From NCBI GenBank assembly GCA_020633465.1, contig JACKDN010000011.1, forward strand, positions 124,001 to 188,000: a stretch of DNA of 64,000 bases, read 5' to 3'. Shown piece after piece: positions 20,301 to 32,200 of this stretch. Source of the DNA: Myxococcales bacterium (lineage in GTDB: Bacteria; Myxococcota_A; Bradymonadia; UBA7976; UBA1532). The position numbers and the translations under genes were made by a program. Each line of letters starts with the position of its first letter. Within the stretch, counting starts at the first letter, position 1. The notes beneath the pieces are model-generated. The model saw only the letters and a program-made list of their open reading frames with translations. It was not told the DNA's origin and did not search any database.

Positions 20301-22224
20301 TCGCAGCGCTCGCCCACCGGCTCGCCGGGATCGACGTCGCAGCCCACCTCGCCGGCGGCCGGATCGCACACGCGGGTGCCCTCGGCGCGGCACGCGCCCA
20401 CGCCCACGGCGCACGCGGCCTGACCCCCGACCACCCCCTCGTCGGTCGCCCCGTCGCAGTCGTCGTCGACGCCGTTGCACTGCTCGGCCGCGGGCAGCAC
20501 GGCCCCGTCGCACGGCCCCCAGCGCAGGTCGGCGCCGCAGGCCTGCTGCCCGGCGACGCAGCGCCCGACGCCGCGCGTGGCCGGCAGCCCGCCGTAGCAC
20601 GCGCGGGTCTCACCCGCCTCGCACTCGCAGCCGCCCAGCCCCTCGTCGACCGTCCCGTCGCAGTCCTCGTCGGTCTGATCGCACACCTCGGCGCGCGGCA
20701 CGACCTCGCCCTCGCACGCGGTGAACTCGCCCAGCACGCAGCGCTGCACGCCGGTGGTGCAGGCGCCCAGGCCCAGCGTGTTGGGATCGCCGGTGTAGCA
20801 GGGTGCCCGCAGGCTGCCGCCGCGCCCGTCGTCGTCGATCGCCCCGTTGCAGTCGTCGTCCAGGCCGTTGCACTGCTCGTTGCCGGGCCCCACGGCCCCC
20901 TCGCAGGCGCCCCAGCGCCCGTCCACGCAGGTCTGCTCGCCGTCCATGCACACGCCGCGGCCCCGCGCGTCGACCGGCCCCTCGAAGCACGCCCGGCTCA
21001 GCGCCGCGCCGGCCAGCCCCTCGTCCACCGTCCCGTCGCAGTCGTCGTCGAGGCCGTTGCAGTCCTCGACCCCCGGGGCCGCGGGCGTCGCGCTGCAGAA
21101 CGTCGTCATCGCGTCGTCGGCGCAGCGCACCGTGCCCTCGACGCGGCACGCCCCCTCGCCCTCGGCGCAGGGCTGCCCGACGTCGCCGAAGCCCTCGTCG
21201 GTCGTCCCGTCGCAGTCGTCGTCCAGACCGTTGCACGCCTCGTCCACCGGCTGGCCCGCGGCCACGTCGCACGCCGCGTCGGCGCCGTCCTCGCTGCACC
21301 GCACGCGCCCGCGCACCGCGCACCGCCCCACGCCGTCGGCGCACTCGTCGCCCACGGTCGGCCAGATCTCGTCGACGCGCCCGTCGCAGTCGTCGTCGAG
21401 GCCGTTGCAGCGCTCGGCCATCGCCTCGTCGTCGCCCCGGCAGACGAGCTGGGTGCCGTCGGCCGAGCACACCCAGCTTCCGCGGCCCGCGCAGTCGCCG
21501 ACGCCGCCCAGATCGCAGGCCTCACCCAGCGTCTCGTAGCCCTCGTCCAGCGTGCCGTCGCAGTCGTCGTCGATGCCGTTGCACAGCTCGTCGCCCAACG
21601 GCGCGATGGGCGCGCAGGTCGTGTTCTCGCCTTCGCACGCCGTGCGCCCGGGCGCGCAGTCGCCGGTCAGCCCGGTGTCGCAGGGCTGATCGGCCACGCA
21701 GCCGCCGCACTGATCGGGATCGTCGATGACGCCGGTGCAGTCGTCGTCGGCGCCGTTGCCGCAGATCTCGGCGTCGGCGCAGGCGGGATCCTTGGTGCAG
21801 CGACCTTCTTCGCACAGACGGCCGAGGCCGCACTGCCCGTCGTTGACGCAGGGCGGCCGGCAGCGGCCGTCGTCGCACCAGCCGTCGCCCACGCAGTCGG
21901 CGTCGCCGCTGCAGGGCCCGGGCTCGCACACGCCGGTGGCGGCGCAGTGCCCGTCGAGGCAGGTGCCCGCGTTGCACGTCGGGCGGCAGGTGCCGTCGCT
22001 GGCGCGCGCGGTCTCGGCGGGGCAGGGCGGCCCGACGTCGGGCGCGGGCGGCGCGGCGTCCGCCGCGCGGCGTCGGCGGGCGGCGCGGCGTCGACCGGCG
22101 AGGCGTCCTGCCGCCCCTCCGTCCCCCCGCCCGTGTCACCGCCGCCGCCGGCCACGCTGCCGCCGTCGTCACAGGCCCACGCCCACACCACCGCGGACCA
22201 CAGCACCCACCGTGCACGTCGCAT
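11357..22224 (-). CDS. Giant lipoprotein: about 34 MopE-type motifs fused to Ig-like and RHS/YD repeats (one frameshift near the N-terminus)
   Basis: About 3,620 codons. A lipoprotein signal (MRRARWVLWSAVVWAWAC, Cys 18) and a Gly/Asp/Ala linker are followed by a Cys-rich segment (CxxDxxCGLGRLC type) and a run of about 33 units of roughly 55 residues, each holding C-N-G-x-DDDCDG-xx-DE (putative MopE metal-binding motif) and paired cysteines. Next come Ig-like/Big domains with one more motif (ECDGADNDCDGQADE), then about 20 YD repeats and the RHS core end (YHFRARAYDP, GRFLQRDP, NPYLFARNDP, DPDG), then a 165-residue unique tip. The signal peptide is one base out of frame with the rest (about 22,067). 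The TAG stop abuts a hairpin. RHS proteins form shells that enclose a C-terminal, often toxic, tip; the role here is unknown. Confidence 0.85.
16330..21780 (-). repeat. Coding repeat array: about 33 MopE-type units of roughly 165 bp
   Basis: On the minus strand each unit carries GACGACGACTGCGACGG-like sequence, on the plus strand seen as CCGTCGCAGTCGTCGTC, recurring about every 150-190 bases. Between motifs the spacing and sequence vary (for example VGxxCxxGxGxCxxxGxxxC linkers), so this is an old, diverged array rather than a recent tandem expansion. Two units near the end are non-canonical (EVCNSDDDDCDG and ELCDGLDNDCDGIADQ). Confidence 0.85.
22061..22075 (-). other. Apparent one-base deletion separating signal peptide from mature RHS giant
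   Basis: Upstream of this point the minus strand reads signal peptide plus DAAPPADAA in one frame. Downstream the frame that continues (ADAAPPAPDVGPPCP) is shifted and is closed by TGA codons further upstream. Adding one base to a GCGCGGCG run restores DAAPPADAAADAAPPAPDVG. The site is low-complexity GC sequence, so sequencing error, a natural mutation or slippage are all possible. Confidence 0.75.
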
Positions 22225-22375
22225 GCGTCCCCCCGAGAAGCCCCCCGATCGGGGCGCCGCGCGCGGCGCCCCGGGCTGCCCGGCGAGGTTACCAGAGTTG
22301 GGAGGTTTCGCGTCGCGTCCGTCGCCGGGGTCACGTCGGCGTAACCGGTCCACCGGCGCGCGGACGCCCCGCGGC

Positions 22376-22391
22376 TGGCACGTGCCTCGCA
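22376..22391 (+). promoter_or_regulatory. Candidate sigma-54 promoter for the universal stress protein gene
   Basis: TGGCAC-GTGCC-TCGCA has the conserved GG and GC dinucleotides exactly 10 bases apart, as in the TGGCAC-N5-TTGCA consensus, with one mismatch in the -12 box. It ends 32 bases before the start codon and leaves room for the AGGAGG ribosome site. A chance match in such GC-rich DNA cannot be excluded. Confidence 0.4.
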
Positions 22392-22423
22392 GCATCGGAC
22401 GGGGCCACCGCCAGGAGGTCGTC

Positions 22424-22885
22424 ATGAGCATCACCGCCCCCCGCACCCTCGTCGTCGCCAGCGACCTGAGCCCCGAGACCCGCCGCCTCCTCTCCTACGC
22501 CCTCGAACATCACCACGCCCCCCACGCCCGCCTGGTGCTGGTGCACGTGGTCGCCGTCGCCGAGCACGTCTGGGCGGCCCTGTCCCGCGCGTACGCGGCC
22601 GATGACGTGAAGGAGAAGCTGTTCACCATGGCCGACGACCTGCTGCGCGATCTGTCGGCCACGCACGCCGCCGAGTCGCCCATGGGCATCGAGGTGCAGG
22701 TGCACTGGGGCGATCCCGCCGAGGTGCTGCTGGACGTCGCGCGCAGCGAGGGGGCCGAGCTGATCGTGATGGGGCGCCACGCGCCCAGCAGCGTGCGCAC
22801 CTTCGTGCTCGGCGGCGTGACCGACAAGGTGCTGCGCCGGGCCACCTGCCCGGTCGCCGTGCTGCCGATGGGCCGCCCCACCTGA
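22424..22885 (+). CDS. Universal stress protein (UspA family)
   Basis: A 153-residue single-domain Usp. It begins with the strand TLVVASDLSPETRRLL and ends with the family's nucleotide-binding signature GADLIVMGRHAPSS.x-like segment (ELIVMGRHAPSSVRTFVLGGVTD shows G-x2-H-x9-G and the following S/T), followed by CPVAVLP. Such proteins bind ATP and are induced under growth arrest and stress; the partner is unknown. The start has AGGAGG 6-7 nt upstream. The gene is divergent from the giant RHS gene with about 200 bp between them. Confidence 0.92.
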   Translation: MSITAPRTLVVASDLSPETRRLLSYALEHHHAPHARLVLVHVVAVAEHVWAALSRAYAADDVKEKLFTMADDLLRDLSATHAAESPMGIEVQVHWGDPAEVLLDVARSEGAELIVMGRHAPSSVRTFVLGGVTDKVLRRATCPVAVLPMGRPT

Positions 22886-23027
22886 ACATCATTCGAGCGC
22901 CCCGCCGCGGAACCTCCCCGAACGTGCGCTGTCTTGTTGCGCATCGGTCGGACAAGGACGATAGATCACGCCGAGCGGGCGGCTCACGTGGGGTGAGCGG
23001 CGCGCCGACGTGTGGGGAGGATTTGCG

Positions 23028-24241
23028 ATGAAGCGGACGATCTTTGCGGCGGCCCTGGTGGCCGCGCTCGCGATGGGCTGCGACGACGGCGACAGCGGCG
23101 GTGGCGGGGGCAGCGACGCCGGCGCGGGCGGCGCGCCGGGCGCGGGCGGCACCCCGGGCGCGGGCGGCACCCCGGGCATGGGCGGGACGCCGGGCGCCGG
23201 CGGCGCGCGCCGGGCATGGGCGGCACGCCGGGCGCTGGCGGTGAGCCGGGCATGGGCGGCACGCCGGGGGCCGGCGGCGAGCCGGGCATGGGCGGCATGG
23301 GCGGCACGCCCGGCGCGGTCGAGCAGGCGGTGACGGCGGCCGAGGGCGGCACCGTCGAGGCGGGCGACGGCACCGCGGCCCTCGACATCCCCGCGGGCGC
23401 CCTGCCCGCCGACACCACCATCACGGTGGCCGTCGAGCCGGCCGGCCAGGACACGCAGACCCCCATCTACGACTTCGGGCCCGACGGCCTGCAGTTCGAG
23501 ATGCCGGTCACCCTGTGCATCGACTTCGCCGGTGAGGCGCCCGAGGGCATGGAGGCCGCGGTCGCGTGGCAGGACGGCGATCGCTGGGTGGCGCTCGACG
23601 ACCTCACCACCGAGGGCGGCCAGGTGTGCGGCAAGACCGATCACTTCACGCGCTTCAGCGTGGTGTGGGTCGAGGGCGGCGGCGCGGTGATCGCCAGCGA
23701 GTGCCGCGACGTGCTCGACACCTTCGCGGCCTGCGGCGGCGACGTCGCCGGCGCGTGGAACTGGACCGACATCTGCGTCGCCATCTTCCTCGAGGGCGGC
23801 GACAACCCCATCGCCGAGGCCTGCCCCGAGGCCACCTTCGGCGGCGAGCTGATCATCGACGCGAGCGCGACCTTCGACGCCGATCTCGTGACCTACGAGG
23901 AGCGCAGCCGCACCACGCGGCAGTCGCTGCACGTGCCCTTCGCCTGCTTCGACGCCAACGACCTGCCCCGCGACTGCGCCCAGCTGGCCGGGGTCTTCGA
24001 CGACGGCATGTGCGTCGAAGAGGGCGACGGCTGCACCTGCAGCCGCGAAGAGGTCGAGGCGACCGAGCGCACGTCGATGTCGGGCTACCGCATCGAGGGC
24101 AACGAGCTCGTCTTCTTCAGCAGCGAGGGCGGCGACGAGGAGCGCGCCGCCTACTGCGTCGACGGGGGCACGCTGCAGATCGAGTTCGTCGACGACGAGG
24201 ATCCCGCCAACCGGCAGATTCAGGTGTTCTCGCGCCCCTGA
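23028..24241 (+). CDS. Gly-rich lipoprotein with ZU5-like domain (frameshift in linker)
   Basis: About 400 codons. A lipoprotein signal (MKRTIFAAALVAALAMGC, Cys 18) is followed by a Gly/Pro/Thr/Met linker of GAGGTPGMGG repeats. The mature part opens with TAAEGGTVEAGDGTAALDIP and YDFGPDGLQFEMPVTLCID, which resembles ZU5-type domains found in surface lipoproteins of this phylum. The remaining 180 residues are Cys-containing (CTCSREE, AACGGDVAG) and unrecognised; they resemble secreted calycin-like folds only loosely. The linker changes frame at about 23,208, where two extra bases in GCGCGC disrupt the repeat pattern. The start has GGGGAGG about 7 nt upstream. Function unknown. Confidence 0.72.
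23203..23213 (+). other. Apparent two-base insertion in the linker of the ZU5-like lipoprotein
   Basis: The repeat GGCGGCGCGCCGGGC would keep frame as GGC-GCG-CCG-GGC if one GC pair were removed from the GCGCGC run. The signal peptide and the first linker half (GTPGAGGA) are in one frame, and the second linker half (APGMGGTPGAGGEPGMGG) and the mature domain are in another. Confidence 0.75.
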
Positions 24242-24298
24242 TGGACGCGCCGCCCGGGCTGCTCCACCATGGCGCCCGCCATGGACGGAGCGCCCGGG

Positions 24299-25147
24299 AT
24301 GAGCAAGCACGACCAGCCCTTCGACTACCGCCACCAGTTCAAGGCCGGCAACCTGGGCGACGTCTTCAAGCACGTCGCGCTGGGCGCCGTGCTGCGCGCG
24401 CTGACCGCGGACGCCGCGCCGCTGACGGTCGTGGACACCCACGCCGGCGCGGGCCGCTACGTGCTGGGGCCCACCGGCGAGTGGACGGCCGGCGTGGGCC
24501 GCTTCGACGGCGGCCTGCCGCCCGACGCGCCGGCCGCGGTGCGCGCGTGGCACGCCGCCGCGGGCCGCCGCACGCCGAACCGGGGCGGCACCTACCCCGG
24601 CTCGCCCCGCTTCACCCTGGGCGCCCTGCGGCCCCAGGATCGCCTGGTGCTGGTCGAGCTGATCGACGACGTGCGCGCCGAGCTCGCGCGGCACCTCGAC
24701 GATCCCCGCGTCGAGGTGCGCGCGGGCGACGGCCTGGCCGTCCTCGAGGCCCACCACGGCGCGCCCGGCCGCCTGCTGGCCTTCGTCGATCCGCCCTTCA
24801 CCCGCAAGGCCGAGTGGGACGAGGTGGCCGACGCCCTGATCGCCCTCTGCGCCGCCCGCGCCGACGCGCACGCCCTGCTGTGGTATCCCATCAAGAGCCT
24901 CACCCGTCCCAACGCCGTTCACCGCCGCCTGCAGGACGCCGGCGTGCCCGCCCTGGCGCTCGACCTGATCACCGCGTCGCTCGAGCGGCGCAAGAAGGCG
25001 CTCAACGGCAGCGGCCTGATCGTGGTGGGCGCGAGCCCCGCGCTGGAGGCCGAGCTGCTGGCCCTCGCGCCCACCCTGGGGCCCGCGCTGACCACCGACG
25101 GCGCCTGGGAGTTGCGCGCCCGGCGCTGGGGCCTGCCGCCCCGCTGA
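24299..25147 (+). CDS. rlmJ: 23S rRNA (adenine-2030-N6)-methyltransferase RlmJ
   Basis: A 282-residue protein, the same length as E. coli RlmJ (280). It begins with the family signature FDYRHQFKAGNLGDVFKHV, has an AdoMet-binding DTHAGAGRY stretch at about 50 and the catalytic D-P-P-F motif (LLAFVDPPFTRKAEWD, about residues 160-175); WYPIKS follows. It methylates A2030 of 23S rRNA in E. coli. The ATG was chosen at MSKHDQPF because it has GGAG upstream and starts at the usual position; an in-frame ATG 10 codons earlier lacks a ribosome site. Motif IV is DPPF rather than DPPY, a tolerated variant. Confidence 0.93.
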   Translation: MSKHDQPFDYRHQFKAGNLGDVFKHVALGAVLRALTADAAPLTVVDTHAGAGRYVLGPTGEWTAGVGRFDGGLPPDAPAAVRAWHAAAGRRTPNRGGTYPGSPRFTLGALRPQDRLVLVELIDDVRAELARHLDDPRVEVRAGDGLAVLEAHHGAPGRLLAFVDPPFTRKAEWDEVADALIALCAARADAHALLWYPIKSLTRPNAVHRRLQDAGVPALALDLITASLERRKKALNGSGLIVVGASPALEAELLALAPTLGPALTTDGAWELRARRWGLPPR

Positions 25148-25196
25148 GCCGGGGTGGTTGCCTTCCGCGCCCGAGGGTGGTGTGCTGCCCTCGGAC

Positions 25197-27502
<2,306 letters not shown>

Positions 27503-27503
<1 letters not shown>

Positions 27504-28747
27504 TGCCGCTCGACGTCCTGCTGGTGGACGATCGGCCGGCGAACCTGCAGGCCCTGGCCGCGGTGCTCGAGGGGCCCGACGTGCAGCTGCACACGGCGGG
27601 CGGCGGCGCCGAGGCGCTGCGCGCGATGCGCACCCACGACTTCGCGGTGGTGCTGCTGGACGTGCAGATGCCCGATCTGGACGGCTTCGAGGTGGCCCGC
27701 CTGATGCGCGCGCGCCGCCGCACGCGCTCGACGCCGATCATCTTCGTCACCGGCATCGAGCAGCCCCCCGACAGCGTCTTCGCGGGCTACGAGGCGGGCG
27801 CGGTGGACTTCCTGGTCAAGCCCCTCGACCCGGTCATCGTGCGCAGCAAGGTGCAGGTGTTCCTCGAGCTGCACCGGCAGCGGCTGCTGGTGGTGCAGCA
27901 GGCCGGCGAGCTGGCCGAGCGCGTGCGGCAGGTCGAGGAGGCCCACCGCGCGCTGGGCGAGAAGACGCGCGCCCTCGAGGCCAGCGAGGCGGCCGTGCGC
28001 ACGCTGAACGCCGAGCTCGAGGAGCGCGTGGCGACGCGGACGCGCGAGCTGGCCCGGGCCAACGAGCAGCTCGAGGCCTTCGTCTTCAGCGCCTCGCACA
28101 ACCTGCGCTCGCCCCTGCGCACCATCGAGGGCTTCGTCAGCCTGCTGCTGGACACCTGCGGCGAGCAGCTGGTGCCCGACGATCGCGACCTGCTCGAGCG
28201 GGTCGCCGCCTCGGCCGCGCACATGGCCGAGCTCTTGAGCGCGCTGCTGCGCCTGGCTCGCCTGCACCACGCCGAGCCGAGCCGCGAGGCGGTCGACGTG
28301 GCCGGCGTCGCGCGCCGGGTGGTGGCCGGGCTGCGCGCGCTGGCCCCCGATCGGGCGGTGCGGGTCGATCTGCCCGACCGCGCCGTCGTGCAGGCCGATC
28401 CGGCCCTGGTGCTGGTGCTGCTCGAGGTGCTGCTGGACAACGCGTGGAAGTACACCGGCCAGACGCCGGGGGCGCGCATCGCGCTGACCGTCGAGGAGAC
28501 GACGCCCGCGCGCTTCACGCTGACCGACAACGGCGTGGGCTTCGATCCCACCCTCACCGCCGACGTCTTCCGCCCCTTCACCCGCCTGCACAGCCCGCGC
28601 GACTTCGACGGCGTCGGCCTGGGGCTGGCCACCGCGCGGCAGGCCGTGCGCGCGCACGGCGGGCGCATCGAGGCGGACAGCGAACCTGAACGCGGCGCCC
28701 GCTTTCGCTTCACCCTGGGGCCCGAGACGGCCGAGGAGAGCCCATGA
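27503..28747 (+). CDS. Receiver-histidine kinase fusion
   Basis: A 414-residue soluble protein: an N-terminal receiver (VDD at 8-10, acceptor D53 in LLDVQMPDLDG, Lys in FLVKPLDP about 106), a coiled coil (about 130-195), HisKA of the phytochrome-like subtype (FSASHNLRSPLRTI, H199) and HATPase_c (LDNAWKYTG, DNGVGFD, GVGLGLATA). A kinase with its receiver in front is typically controlled by phosphorylation from another kinase, so it probably acts downstream of the hybrid kinase encoded just before it; this is inference from gene order and overlap. Its stop overlaps the ATG of the V4R/DUF2378-like gene. Confidence 0.92.
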
Positions 28748-29295
28748 GCGACGAGGTGAAGCTGCTCGGCGTCACGATCAACACGGTCGTGCGCGCGCTC
28801 TCCGATCCCGACGTGCTGCTCGAGGACTTCCCGCGCCGCGCCGAGCTGGCGCAGGTGAAGGACGACGCCTACTACCCGGTGAGCCTGTACGTCGAGCTGA
28901 CCGACTTCCTCGAGGACGGCTTCGGCTGGGGCGCGATGCTGCGCCACGGCCGCGAGGTGGGCCGCACGGTGGTCGACGTCAGCCTGTCGAAGATGCCGAT
29001 CCGCAGCGTGCGCGAGGCCATCGAGGCGGTGCAGGCGGCGCACGAGCACTTCTGCCAGCCGGTCGAGGGGGCCTTCGAGGTCACGCGCGCCGAGGCCGGC
29101 ATGCTGTGGGTGCGCTACTCGGCCCCCTACAACTGCGTGCTGCAGGAGGGCCTGCTGATGGAGGTCGCGGCGCGCTACGGCGCGGGGCGGCCGCTGGTGG
29201 CGCACGAGCGCTGCCGCCGCCACGGCGCCGAGGCCTGCATCTTCCGCATCAAGTACTCGCCGGAGGCCCCGTCGACGCCGCCGGCGCCGGGCTGA
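28744..29295 (+). CDS. V4R/DUF2378-like small-molecule-binding protein
   Basis: A 183-residue protein. The C-terminal third has the 4-vinyl-reductase (V4R) type pattern: CVLQEGLLMEVAARYGAGRP, then ERCRRHGAEACIFRIKY with two cysteines spaced as in V4R and in the myxobacterial DUF2378 (TIGR02265) family. The N-half contains YYPVSLYVELTDFL, like the YYP motif of DUF2378 proteins. Related domains bind hydrophobic ligands, hemes or metals and act as sensor inputs. ATGA overlap with the kinase gene implies a role in the same signalling pathway, perhaps as its sensor or output. The 3' end overlaps the convergent kinase gene by 47 bases. Confidence 0.65.
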   Translation: MSDEVKLLGVTINTVVRALSDPDVLLEDFPRRAELAQVKDDAYYPVSLYVELTDFLEDGFGWGAMLRHGREVGRTVVDVSLSKMPIRSVREAIEAVQAAHEHFCQPVEGAFEVTRAEAGMLWVRYSAPYNCVLQEGLLMEVAARYGAGRPLVAHERCRRHGAEACIFRIKYSPEAPSTPPAPG

Positions 29296-32200
29296 CCGCC
29301 GAGGCCAGGGCGCGCCCGAGGGCCTCGGCGTCGAAGGGCTTGGTCAAGAAGCCGCGCGCGCCCGCCCACGAGGCGTCGTCGGCCCCCAGCGGGTAGCCGG
29401 ACATCACCACCACCGGCAGCCGCGGGCGCTCGGCGCGCAGCCGCGCCACGAGCGCGCGCCCGCCCATGCCGGGCATCACCACGTCGGTCACCAGGACGTC
29501 GAAGTCCGCCTCGGCGAGCGCGTCGAGCGCCGCCTCGGCGCTCGCCACCACCCGGGCGACGTGGCCCAGCTCGCCCAGCAGCCGCTCGACGACGCGCCGC
29601 ACCGGCTGCTCGTCCTCGGCCACCAGGACGCGCAGGCCGGGGCGCGCGGCCCGGGGCGCCGGGGTGGCCGTCGAGGCCGTCGGCGGCGCCGCCGCGCGGG
29701 GCAGCTCGACCGTCGCCCGCGTGCCCTGGCCCGGCGTGCTGTCGAGGCGCGCCTGCCCCCCGTGCTGCTTGGCGATGCCGTACACCTGCGCCAGCCCCAG
29801 CCCGGTGCCCCGCTCGGGCGCCTTGGTGGTGAAGAAGGGCTCGAAGGCGCGCGCCGCGGTGGCGGCGTCCATGCCCCGCCCCTCGTCGACCACCACCAAC
29901 GCCACGCGGTCGTCGTGCACCTCGGCCGACAGCGTCAGCCGGCCCTCGCCGTCCATCGCGTCGACCCCGTTGAGCGCCAGGTTCGTCAGCGCCTGCACCA
30001 GCTGGCCCTCGTGCGCCAGGACGGTCAGCCCATCGTCGACGGGCTCGACCTCGACCTGCACCCCCGGCGGCACCGAGCGGGCCAGCAAGCCGGCCAGGTA
30101 GCGCAGGGTGCGGCCGACCGGCACCGGCGCGCGATCGAGCACCTTGCGGCGCCCGAAGTCGAGGATGCGCCCGACGAGGTCGCGCGCGCGGGCGGTCTGC
30201 TGGCGGATGACGTCGACGTCCTCGCGCTGCTCCGCGTCGAGGCCCTCGGCCAGCCCGAGCAGCTCGGCCGAGCCGCCGATGGCGGTCAGCAGGTTGTTGA
30301 AGTCGTGGGCGATGCCGGCGGCCAGCTGACCGACGGCGACCATGCGCTCCTGCTCGTGCAGCGCCGCCTCGACCTTGCGCTTCTCGGTCACGTCGACCAG
30401 CGCCCACAGCGCGTGCGGGCCGTCGGGCAGATCGAGCGCGGCGCAGGCCAGGTCGACGGGGATGCGGACGCCGTCGGCGCGCAGCGCGGTGCCGTCGGCG
30501 GGCAGCACCTCGCCCGGCCGGTGCGGGTCGAGGCCCTCGATCAGCGCGTCCACCGGCGTCCCCGCGAGCGCCTCGGGATCGCGCCCCAAGAGCGCGCCGG
30601 CGCGGGGGTTGGCCCGCACCACGCGGCCGTCCGCGTCGGCCAGCAGCACGCCGAAGGGGGCCGCGTGGAACAGCGCCCGCAGGCGACCCTCCTCGCGGCG
30701 CAGGGCGGCCTCGGCGTGCCGCCGCTCGTCGACCTCGCGGGCCAGCGCCGAGCGGCGGGCCTCGAGCTGCGCGAAGGTGGCGCGCAGCGAGGCGGTCATG
30801 CGGTCGAAGTCGCCCACGAGGCCGGCGATCTCGCGGATGTTCGACGCGATCGGCGGCGCCGCGTCGTCCTGCGCGTCGGCGAGGCCGCTCGAGCGCCGGG
30901 CCAGCGCCGCGAGCGGATCGCCCAGGAGCCGGCCGAGGCCGAAGGCGGCCAGCAGCGCCACCACCATGAACGCCAGGGCGACGGCCAGCGTGCGGATCGC
31001 GTCGTCGAACAGCTCGCCCCGCACCGGCGCGACCGGCGCCCGCAGCTCGATGCGCCACCCCGCCAGGGCCTCGAGCGGCCGGTGGCGCACGTAGAGCGCG
31101 TCGTGGTTGCGCTTCATCGCCGGCTCGCCGCCCGCGCCGCGCTCCAGACGCGCCAGGCCGGGCGCGCGGGTGGGCTGGGCCGAGCCGGCCACCGGGCGCG
31201 GGGCCGGATCGAGGGGGCGCACGCCCTCGACGGTCGAGGCCACCACGCGATCGGTCTCGTCGACGATCGTCACGTCGAGGCCGTCGTCCTCGTCCTCGCG
31301 CAGCGCCTCGAGGTGGCCGCGCAGCCGGGCCAGATCGAGGGCGCCCACCGCGAAGCCGCGCAGCAGCCCGTGATCGTCCAGCACCGGCGCGCCCAGCGTG
31401 ACGATGGCCGTGTGCACGCCGCCGCGACCGGCGAAGACCTGCGAGATCACCGGGCGGTGGGTGCGGGCCATCACCTGGACGTAGCGGCGATCGCTGAAGT
31501 CCAGGCCCAGGGTCGAGCGACCCTCGGCGTTGAGCGGCGGGTGGAAGACGACGGTGCGGGCGAAGGGATCGGCCACGTAGACGTTGTGCAGGTCGGGGTT
31601 CGCGCGGGCGATGGCCGCGGCGACGGCCTCGAGCTGGGGCGAGGCCGCCACGCCCAGCCGCGCGGCGCCCTCGGCGAGGGCCCCGACCGCCGCCTGGTGA
31701 CGGCCGAGCAGCGTCTGCACGTCGGCGTCCACGCGGTGGGCGAGGTCGTCCATGCGCTCGGCGACCGCCGCCTCGCGATCGAACCACCCGTGGCGGCTGG
31801 ACTGCACCAGGTTCAGCAGCGTCGGCACCAGCACCATGAACGCGGTCGCCTGGAAGACGACGTCGGCCATGGTGGGCAGGCGGCGGGGCGCGCCCAGCAG
31901 GCGGCCCACCGGCGTCAGCGTGGCCAGCATCGACGCCAGCAGCGCGTTGAAGAGGCCGTTGCTGCACTGCTTGAGGACGATGAAGAGGGTGTCCCGGCCG
32001 CCGAGCCCGAGGACCCCCGCGTAGAAGAAGGCGACCAGCGGGGCGCCCACGAGCAGCCAGAAGGCGAAGTCGGCCACGACGACGTTGCCGCCCGCGCGAC
32101 GCCAGGCCTTGCCCACCCAGACGGCCTCGAGCGTGAAGACGATGATCGCCCAGGGGTGGCCCCACTGCGACCAGGTGCACAGGCTGCCGAGCAGGGCGAC

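Noticed and set aside
11255..22885. A plus-strand open frame of 3,876 codons across the giant RHS gene
   Set aside because: Its sequence is compositionally odd, with His/Ala/Val repeats produced by the opposite strand's codon bias. The real gene is on the minus strand, with a signal peptide, MopE motifs and YD repeats. Only the last 153 codons (the universal stress protein) are real.
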